Positions 21,533-28,603 of a stretch of 64,000 nucleotides of DNA are shown piece after piece (the stretch's first letter is position 1; each line of letters opens with the position of its first letter). This DNA comes from Hyaloperonospora brassicae (Eukaryota > Oomycota > Peronosporomycetes > Peronosporales > Peronosporaceae). The stretch covers positions 1 to 64,000 of the forward strand of contig CANTFL010001401.1 of NCBI GenBank assembly GCA_947650285.1. Reading direction: 5' to 3'. Below the pieces are notes generated by a model that searched no databases, had not been told where the DNA came from, and saw nothing but the letters and a program-made list of their open reading frames with translations. The position numbers and the translations under genes are program-made.

Positions 21533-24500
21533 TCACCGTGCACTTGACGGCTGGGAGGTCTGCGGGGCCCCCCCGGACCCACGCGTCCTCCGTGTCGCCG
21601 CTCCACTTTGTTGACGATCCCTGTGTTGGCTGCAGTGCCAGTTCCAGATCCGAAAGCTTGAGCGGACACAGTGGCTGGAAAGTTGTATATCCAGCTGTCG
21701 GGCATCGCGCTTGAGTAGATGGAGCCTCTCGGTAAATGTCTTGAAGTTACTGGAAACCACCGAGCCGAGCGACCCATAGACAATCGCAGTAGAAACCACA
21801 CTCCATCCCTTCAATCGAAGCTCATCAACAATAGGCTGGTACTTGAGCACCTTGAAGTCATGACTGCTCTGGAGGGATGAGCGCCGAGATCCAGCCGGTT
21901 GGTCTTCAAACGAGATCGCCAGGTCTGAGATCACCATTGTCTTGGATGCGGGGTCTCGAAGTACAATATCCGGGCGAAGTGCTGCACCAGAAAATTCGGG
22001 AACCGTCAAGTTGAGGCGCAATTCCGCTGGAGACTTGATGCGTAGAAGAGCAGCTCGAATCTTGGTTCCAATGAGTTCCAGGCCCTCATCATGGCGTCGT
22101 CGAACGGCATCCATGTTCGTCGAGCAGTGGTTCAGAACATGGGCCAAAGTCTCAGCACTGGAACAGGAAGGCACACGGCAGTGGTGGTTTGCCCGAAGGC
22201 GTCTTCTCTTGAGAACCGAATTAGTATCGACTTGGTTGAGGCGGGCCAGAATGCCAAATCGATGTTCCGCATCCGATAGACCCGCCCCAGTCATCACAAA
22301 CTTCGATCCAACTCCACCGTGGACACGGACCGTCTTTCCCTGATCCACCATATTCTTCCATCGAGTCTGATGGCGGATCTTCATGTGCAACTTCACGTGC
22401 CGCAACACTGTTTTGTGACTGAGCCATTTATCCATGTGCGGCACTCGAAGGGCAAGGGGGTCTTGAGTGCCATCTTCTGAACGAAAGGAAAGAGTGATGT
22501 TATTAATCGTTAATATCCGCTGTACATCAGTCCAGAGCGAGGCAATGTCCCCCGATCGGCGATTGGCGGTAGCAAACGGCGAGGCAGCAAGTTCGGAATT
22601 CAAAAAGAGTCGAACAAGTTCATCCTCTCGCCCCTGCCAGTGGTCTTCGTGTAGTCGATAACGTTTGCGTGCAATCTGACCCACTTGCGTCTTCGCCACC
22701 GCCACAATAGCCGGGTCCTTCGAGTGAAGCATTTGCCAGGCATGAGCAACCTGCAACGCGTGGTGCATTTCCACCAGCGACTGCAACCCCAGTCCGCCTC
22801 CCGAAGTTGGCGAGTAGAAAAAGTCAGCTGTGGCGGACTGGGGAAGGTGCAACAAGTGTCGAAGGCCACGCTTCACGGCGCAATCGAATCCGTGGAGTTG
22901 TGACTGTAGGGGGCGAAGGTGGCGAAGAGCATATTCCACTTTCGGGTAGACATAAGTCTTGAGCGCCTTCACCACCTGCCAAGCTGCCAACCCGGACGTC
23001 ATCAAAGCAATCGCCTCCCGCTTAAGTTGTTGCAACTTGGGTTCAAGCTGGAGGCGATGCTGGATGTGGTCAAACCCATCACCCACTCCGAGGTAGCGAT
23101 AACTCTCCTGGAGTGTGAGCGGGGTGATGGTTTCACCATGAAGGTCCAGCCGGACACTCTCATCAGGGACCGGGTTGCTTCGAGAATTAAGGGTCACAGC
23201 AAGGCTGGCGCACTTGGCCGGATTAGCCCTTAAACCAGTCCATTGGAGAAAACTCTTCATAACACCATGGCAACGTTGGATGCCGGCGGCGCTATTGCTG
23301 AAGATTTTTATATCATCAGCGTAAGCGGTGGTGCAAGGTCTAACACCATCCGCAAGCGGCACACCGACATCCTCCAGTTGCTCCAGGCGACGGACGAGTG
23401 GAATTAGAGCAGCAATAAACAGTAGGGGGCTTAAGGGACAGCCTTGGTAAACCCCCATTTCTTGTCGCACAGGGTCAGTCGCACCATCCTTCGCATTCGT
23501 AACCACAAAAGATGACTCATGATAGATATCCTGGCAACGGTTAATGAACCGGGGCTCAACACCAATTCGGCGGAGCACCTGCCACATGAGCGCTTGAGGA
23601 AGAGAACCAAAAGCATTGCGTAAGTCATACCAAACTTGGTATAACTTACGGTGCGACCGCCGGGTTTGATCCAACATCGTGGTTGCCAGAAAATTGTGTT
23701 CATGGCAGCCGTTGAAAGCCCGGAACCCCTTCTGTGCCATCGGTAGCCTGTTGTTGAGTTCAAGCCAGCGCGACAACCGCTTCGCAAGCAGCCCGCTATA
23801 CAACTTGTAGATGGTAGGCTGCAAGCAAATAGGTCTCCAGTTAGTCGGCTGCATGGGGTCACCTTTTTTGTGGATGAGGCGGACCATGCCCACTTTCCAG
23901 AGGGCAGGTACCATCCGATGCAGCCAACAGAACTGGAAGGCAGCGTGTAGAAGGGGTACCAATTGCGGGGCAAACCGACTGAAAACATCATATCCGACCC
24001 CATCATGGCCAGGGCTGGACGTCTTGGTTGCCCGCAACAGTTGATCTTCCACTTCATCCAGCGTTATATCCACATCAAAGCAATCTCCACCCACAGTATC
24101 CCTTGAAAAACTCGTCAGAGTAGCTCGAAACTCCTGTCCACATTCCGCATCAAAGTTGAAGCGGGTAGGAGGTGTGTTAACGCCAACGAAGTGCTGGTGG
24201 AGATCCTGTCGAGAGATCGGACAGGTATCAGGGTGTTCGATACCCGCCGTCTCCACCGAGGCACCGTCGAGAATGTTGGCAACACATCGAGCTTCGTCTT
24301 TACCAAATGCTCGACGAAGGTCTAGCTGCTGCATAGAGGCACGCACCCTTCCAACCCGTCTTCGAGCTCGACGGACCGCACGTTGATCGGCAGGAGTTGT
24401 GGACTGAACTGCCTGCATGTCATCGAGGGCCTCATCCAATCGGTGCTCACGTTGAGTACGGGTGACACGAGGAGGTCGACGCTCACGACGAGACGGCGCC

Positions 24501-27500
24501 GAGCCTCCAGGGTGCGCAGCAGCAGCTGTCGAGCAAAAAGGTAACAGAATATCACGAATTGTATTAGGGATAGCACTAATGTACCCTTCGCCAGTGATCC
24601 AGCTGTCAGCATCTGTAATCCGACTCGCCATGCTATCAGCGAAAGATTGAAGAGCCGTAGCAGCAGCTTCATGTTCATCATCAGTTAAGTGACGCAGCTT
24701 GAGACGGGGTTGACGAGCTGGAGCGGAGCCGGGGCCGATAGGCAGGGTGGGAAAAGACTCACCACCATCACGTGCAGCGATATCAGCTTCGACATCGGCC
24801 TCAGAGTCACTGATAGGGGCAGCACCAGCAGAGGTAGTAGGTGCACTGTGGGCAACCATGGCGGGGTTGGTGTCAACCGACGAGCGGGGCTCAAAGCAGC
24901 ACGACATGTCATATGAATGTGGGCCACAAACAACAGAAGTCTTGCGCTGATCCAGGGCACGGTTAGCAAGCCGGTCAGCGTGGGCATTAGCTTGACGGTC
25001 AATGTGACGTAGTTTATACCACTGTAGGTCTGCTAACGCCAGCCGCACGAGACTGCGTAGGCTGCGGAGCCTTCGATTCGAGCAGTTGAAAGAGCCTCGC
25101 ACTTGTGCCATCACCAAGGTGCTATCGCCTTCCACCATCAGTCTCGTAGCACCATGGAGGACAGCACTCTTCACTCCCATCAACAGAGCCGCGTATTCGG
25201 CAGAGTTGTTGGTCTCCCTGGGTGAAGGAAGGAAGTGAGAGCCTGTCCAAACCACAGTGCCAGCTGAATCCGACAGCACTGCACCCGCTCCACCAGCACC
25301 AGGGTTCCTCCGGCAAGCCCCATCAAACTGAAGGAGCCAGGACTTGGTGTCACCGGAAACCTGCACGTCCTCCACAACCGGGGATGATGGGACGTCACGT
25401 GGTCGCGGTGGAGTAGGTGGTGGTGCTGGCGGAGGTATAGCGCTGTCAGCGACGGTGGTATCAGGACTTGAGGATGGCCGTCTGTTTCGAGTCCTTCGCC
25501 CAGTAGTGGGAAGCGTCACTACCACCCGAGGGCCCCAACGAGTCATGGTTCGTCGAGGCGCTGCCGTTGGAGTGGCCCGGGTGGTAGGAGCAGGACAAGC
25601 TGTGGCACCAGTGGCAGGGCAACCTGCCTCAGAGGCCCCGATCGTGCCGTGACGTGGCCCCCACCGCGTGGCACGAGTGCGCACAGCGGCTGATGCCAGA
25701 GGTCGTTGCACTGCCGGGGTCGAGGTCGGCGCATCATCTGTCACCGGGCAACCAGAAACGGCAACATCCACGGTGGGTGAAGCAACATCCGTATCCAAAG
25801 ACGAGCGAAAAGAATCCAAACGAGAAGTAATCCCAGTGTCCAGCGTCATCAAATTAGCTTGAACCGTCCTCTCCACCTGTTGGTCGTGTGTCTCCATGTC
25901 CCAATCCGGGTCGCCAGGTATGGGATCATCGTCGTTAAGCCTTCGACGTTTGCCAGCGACCCGGATATGAGCCTGTGAGGCAGAAATGTACCGCACGGGG
26001 GGGACGTGCGGGTGCACCGGAAGTCTTGACGTGGTGTGCACGGTGCTCTGAAAAGTGGTGATGTCTGCGGTAGCAGTGTGGCTTGATGCGACGCCTGCTG
26101 CCGCAGACATCACGGCACTGAGGGGTCCGGTAGGGGATGGGTCCCCCTCTGCGTGCGAGACAGACCACACGGAACGAGAGAGAGCGGTCGACGACCCGGT
26201 CGGGACACGTGCAACAGGAGGTGCGTAAGACAGGCTGTCATTACAGCCCAGAGCATGTTTGGTCGCTGCTGCACGTGTCCTGTGACCGATGCCACACGTG
26301 CACCCGCTGTGGAAATGATCCACGAAGCAGGTGCCACGGTGGGCGGTTCGTCGGTGACTGGCCAGCGCAGTCATATCGCATGCAGTGTACGCACACAACG
26401 TGCATCGAAATGCGGGAGCGTTGTGGGCGTACACTGACACCACAGGGTCCTGCTGCCCGGTTACAGGCGGGGTTGGGTGCAAGGCAGGACCCTGGGCGCT
26501 CAAGGCGACGCGCTGGCTATCGTCAGGTGCCATGCCCACGTCAACGGCAATGGGCATGGCATCATCGACACCAGAAAAACGTTCATCGTACCCGACTCGG
26601 TCTGGCAGCATGTTCGCCTGCCAGCCGAGTCGGTCGTCACAGGTACGTGGGACAGAAACAGTTGCTGCAGTGGACACGGTCACGAGAGGTGCCGCGGCCA
26701 CTGCAGTGTATCCAGCTCGAGCAGGCAGCTCCGTAGCTGCATGCCCGAGCTGGTCGTCATCACTGCAGGGCATGTATGCGTCTTCGTCGTCCAACGAAGA
26801 GGAGTAGTCTGCTGCCGAGTCCTCCCCGTCGCTGCTGCTGTCGTCCTCGGGGTCGCTGGAGCCATGCACGGCATCCAGTGCGCGAGCCGTAGCGGCTGCA
26901 AGCGCTGACCCGTTGGGCAGCATGCCTCCCGCCCTGCCGGGTCGAAAATCAACAATCGGGGGTCTTGGGGGCAAGGCGGGGGCCGGGGAGGCAGGCGGAG
27001 GGGCGCAGGAAGCCGTCGCACATGTCCTTGGACCCGGGCATGACGTCTGTGTGCCCGGGGAGCCGTTGCTCTGAGTGTCTTGCACGTCCACCCGGTCGGG
27101 CAGCATGCCTGCCGCCCTGCCGGGTGGGAAACCATCAATCCAGCGGTCTTGCAGCTCGTCCTGCGTCGTAGGAGCTTGCGGAGAGTCGTCCCGGTCCCCT
27201 GTGCATGTTCTTGAACCCGGGCTAGACGCCTGCAAGCCCGGGGAGCCGGTGCTCGCTTGTCCTTGCACGTCCTGCCCCGCTACCCCATCGGGCAGCATGC
27301 CGCCCGCCCTGCCGGGTCGAAAAGCAAACATCAGGGGGTCTTGGGCGGCGGCGGCGGGCGCAGGGGCAGGCGGGGACGCGTGGAAGGCCAACCGGCGCGT
27401 GGGGGACGCGGGGGACGGGCTCGGAGCCCGGTGTGGGCCGGCGGTGGGCGTGGCGGCGGCGGGCGCGGCGCGCGAGTCGTGGCCGTGGCGGTGTTCTCGA

Positions 27501-28186
27501 CTGACGGCCGCGCCTATACTTAAACCAAGTCTAGGCGCGAGGGTACCGTCAGCGGCCACTGTGGGCGCGTAGTGGGGGTCGCCAACCCCTATACTGAGGC
27601 CCAGTATAGGGTCCCCGACACTGTTTGTGTGTGCGGGGTCCGTGACCCGCACTAGTGACCCTAGTGACGGGGACGGATGTCGGCTGACCCCTTCCCGATC
27701 CCCGAAACGACGCAACGTTGAAGCGGAGGACCGGGATTGATCTTGGCCGCTGTGGGCCTCGGCGCGCGATGGCGCTTGGCGTGCAATAGGCGTGGCGTGT
27801 TGCGAGCACGTGCCTGAAATTGCAGCGTCGGCGGGTGCGTCGTTGCGAAGTTGTTGCAACGCGCGTGGCGCCACTCGGGCGCCCTCCGCCGACGAAAACG
27901 GGGGCAAAAGGGGTGTGAAAATCACACTTTGCCTTTCTGACCAATCAGTGCCGAGCACTTGGTCAGACCCGGATTCGACAGTCGAGGGGTCGTGGACAGC
28001 CGTTTCGGCGCCCATCCCTGAGGAAACTGCTGTTTCCGGGTCGCCCGCCAGCCCCGTCTCAGCGTCAGACGACGCGTCATAGAAGGACGCGTCGCTGGCG
28101 AGACTAGAATGGCTGGCCGTGGAGCACTCGCTATCGTCGGATAGAGAGCGCTCCCGGGGCTCCCAATCCGGCCACCAGAAGCGCAT
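21533..28186 (-). CDS. Intact Utopia-like polyprotein, copy D (family 2, 2,217 aa)
   Basis: This is the only element copy in the window that is open from ATG to stop. The start MRFWWPDW is shared with family 1. Approximate layout: an acidic Ser/Asp-rich N-terminus; two LGLSIG motifs (~195 and ~220); palindrome-coded PGRA modules (~290-530); C2H2 finger FRCTLCAYTA with a second Cys/His cluster (~590-640); RNase H with DGAC (~954), NNSAEY, EGDS and NAHADRLAN (~1070); reverse transcriptase with YDLRNAF, YQGCPLSP (~1583) and AYADD (~1622); CCHC finger C-x4-C-x7-H-x4-C (~2005); and a PD-(D/E)xK restriction-like endonuclease with LRPD (~2070) and SDLAISFED (~2085). By family knowledge it nicks U2 DNA, primes reverse transcription there and removes the RNA strand. 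All catalytic residues I can identify are present, so it is a candidate active element. Confidence 0.9.
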   Translation of the reverse strand: MRFWWPDWEPRERSLSDDSECSTASHSSLASDASFYDASSDAETGLAGDPETAVSSGMGAETAVHDPSTVESGSDQVLGTDWSERQSVIFTPLLPPFSSAEGARVAPRALQQLRNDAPADAAISGTCSQHATPIARQAPSRAEAHSGQDQSRSSASTLRRFGDREGVSRHPSPSLGSLVRVTDPAHTNSVGDPILGLSIGVGDPHYAPTVAADGTLAPRLGLSIGAAVSREHRHGHDSRAAPAAATPTAGPHRAPSPSPASPTRRLAFHASPPAPAPAAAAQDPLMFAFRPGRAGGMLPDGVAGQDVQGQASTGSPGLQASSPGSRTCTGDRDDSPQAPTTQDELQDRWIDGFPPGRAAGMLPDRVDVQDTQSNGSPGTQTSCPGPRTCATASCAPPPASPAPALPPRPPIVDFRPGRAGGMLPNGSALAAATARALDAVHGSSDPEDDSSSDGEDSAADYSSSLDDEDAYMPCSDDDQLGHAATELPARAGYTAVAAAPLVTVSTAATVSVPRTCDDRLGWQANMLPDRVGYDERFSGVDDAMPIAVDVGMAPDDSQRVALSAQGPALHPTPPVTGQQDPVVSVYAHNAPAFRCTLCAYTACDMTALASHRRTAHRGTCFVDHFHSGCTCGIGHRTRAAATKHALGCNDSLSYAPPVARVPTGSSTALSRSVWSVSHAEGDPSPTGPLSAVMSAAAGVASSHTATADITTFQSTVHTTSRLPVHPHVPPVRYISASQAHIRVAGKRRRLNDDDPIPGDPDWDMETHDQQVERTVQANLMTLDTGITSRLDSFRSSLDTDVASPTVDVAVSGCPVTDDAPTSTPAVQRPLASAAVRTRATRWGPRHGTIGASEAGCPATGATACPAPTTRATPTAAPRRTMTRWGPRVVVTLPTTGRRTRNRRPSSSPDTTVADSAIPPPAPPPTPPRPRDVPSSPVVEDVQVSGDTKSWLLQFDGACRRNPGAGGAGAVLSDSAGTVVWTGSHFLPSPRETNNSAEYAALLMGVKSAVLHGATRLMVEGDSTLVMAQVRGSFNCSNRRLRSLRSLVRLALADLQWYKLRHIDRQANAHADRLANRALDQRKTSVVCGPHSYDMSCCFEPRSSVDTNPAMVAHSAPTTSAGAAPISDSEADVEADIAARDGGESFPTLPIGPGSAPARQPRLKLRHLTDDEHEAAATALQSFADSMASRITDADSWITGEGYISAIPNTIRDILLPFCSTAAAAHPGGSAPSRRERRPPRVTRTQREHRLDEALDDMQAVQSTTPADQRAVRRARRRVGRVRASMQQLDLRRAFGKDEARCVANILDGASVETAGIEHPDTCPISRQDLHQHFVGVNTPPTRFNFDAECGQEFRATLTSFSRDTVGGDCFDVDITLDEVEDQLLRATKTSSPGHDGVGYDVFSRFAPQLVPLLHAAFQFCWLHRMVPALWKVGMVRLIHKKGDPMQPTNWRPICLQPTIYKLYSGLLAKRLSRWLELNNRLPMAQKGFRAFNGCHEHNFLATTMLDQTRRSHRKLYQVWYDLRNAFGSLPQALMWQVLRRIGVEPRFINRCQDIYHESSFVVTNAKDGATDPVRQEMGVYQGCPLSPLLFIAALIPLVRRLEQLEDVGVPLADGVRPCTTAYADDIKIFSNSAAGIQRCHGVMKSFLQWTGLRANPAKCASLAVTLNSRSNPVPDESVRLDLHGETITPLTLQESYRYLGVGDGFDHIQHRLQLEPKLQQLKREAIALMTSGLAAWQVVKALKTYVYPKVEYALRHLRPLQSQLHGFDCAVKRGLRHLLHLPQSATADFFYSPTSGGGLGLQSLVEMHHALQVAHAWQMLHSKDPAIVAVAKTQVGQIARKRYRLHEDHWQGREDELVRLFLNSELAASPFATANRRSGDIASLWTDVQRILTINNITLSFRSEDGTQDPLALRVPHMDKWLSHKTVLRHVKLHMKIRHQTRWKNMVDQGKTVRVHGGVGSKFVMTGAGLSDAEHRFGILARLNQVDTNSVLKRRRLRANHHCRVPSCSSAETLAHVLNHCSTNMDAVRRRHDEGLELIGTKIRAALLRIKSPAELRLNLTVPEFSGAALRPDIVLRDPASKTMVISDLAISFEDQPAGSRRSSLQSSHDFKVLKYQPIVDELRLKGWSVVSTAIVYGSLGSVVSSNFKTFTERLHLLKRDARQLDIQLSSHCVRSSFRIWNWHCSQHRDRQQSGAATRRTRGSGGAPQTSQPSSAR
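26592..27317 (-). repeat. Four class I palindromes, copy D
   Basis: They lie at 26592-26633, 26908-26942, 27088-27127 and 27282-27317. The first has rewritten arms (CCGACTCGG with CCGAGTCGG, plus CTGGCAG with CTGCCAG) compared with ACCCGG-type arms elsewhere, so both sides changed together. The third is extended by CC/GG. The fourth is the least perfect. Order and spacing match family 1. Confidence 0.72.
27033..27242 (-). repeat. Two class II palindromes, copy D
   Basis: Hairpins of 27 bp lie at 27033-27059 (CCCGGGCA with TGCCCGGG) and 27216-27242 (CCCGGGCT with AGCCCGGG). The inner closing pair differs from that of family 1 (CCCGGGCGC with GCGCCCGGG) while remaining paired. Confidence 0.7.
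27510..27611 (-). repeat. Two class III palindromes (LGLSIG motifs), copy D
   Basis: The first, at 27510-27538, has 12-bp arms GCGCCTATACTT / AAGTCTAGGCGC with one mismatch and a 5-base loop. The second, at 27587-27611, has perfect 10-bp arms CCCTATACTG / CAGTATAGGG. Both encode Leu-Gly-Leu-Ser-Ile-Gly. The pair next to the loop is T/A in one and G/C in the other, through synonymous leucine codons. Confidence 0.7.
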
Positions 28187-28290
28187 GCAGATGCGAAGGT
28201 GTAAAGCCGGTTAGGGAGCAGAAAGGCCGAATGACAAAGTCGATCGAACACTAGTAGAAAAGAAAAAGTGTATTAATTATGTGTATCGTT
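28187..28290 (-). other. 5' leader of copy D (family 2)
   Basis: These 104 nt start directly after the GGCC that ends U2 and reach the ATG at 28186. The sequence is unlike the family 1 leader except for the last ~25 nt before the start codon (a CGGCTYTACACCT-type stretch). Confidence 0.6.
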
Positions 28291-28413
28291 GGCCTCACGG
28301 GGGATGGGTGAACGCCCCCGGAGACCTGCGCAGTCGCCCGCGCGTGTCCAAAAATGAATGTGAAAAAGTCCGCCAAAAGGCGAAAACCAGTCTTCACACT
28401 GATTAGAACAGAG
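28291..28413 (-). ncRNA. U2 snRNA, 3' portion (123 nt), unit E
   Basis: Same extent and folds as the others, with the ATGGG loop form also seen in unit A. It separates copy E (family 1) from copy D (family 2). Its left boundary therefore fixes the end of U2, because the two leaders that follow U2 in the array share no sequence at that point. Confidence 0.87.
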
Positions 28414-28603
28414 AAGTGTATGTATTACCATCCGGTTAGTCTATTTCTAAAGGGTATAGAAATACCCGATAGAAACTATGTGGTGTGTAGGTTGTGTACA
28501 GGTTGCACCACACAGAGCTAAACTATAACGCACCGGTTGGGTTTGAAGGGCGGTTCCCTACGTGGGTATGGCCCTTTCGGCCACGATGGGCCCGAACAAC
28601 CGC
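28414..28603 (-). other. Element 3' UTR with conserved hairpins, copy E
   Basis: The same hairpins are present as in the other copies, and it directly adjoins U2. Confidence 0.62.

Noticed and set aside
5364..27317. CRISPR-like array from the repeated palindromes
   Set aside because: The repeats are inside coding frames, spaced unevenly, with conserved coding sequence between them and no cas genes.
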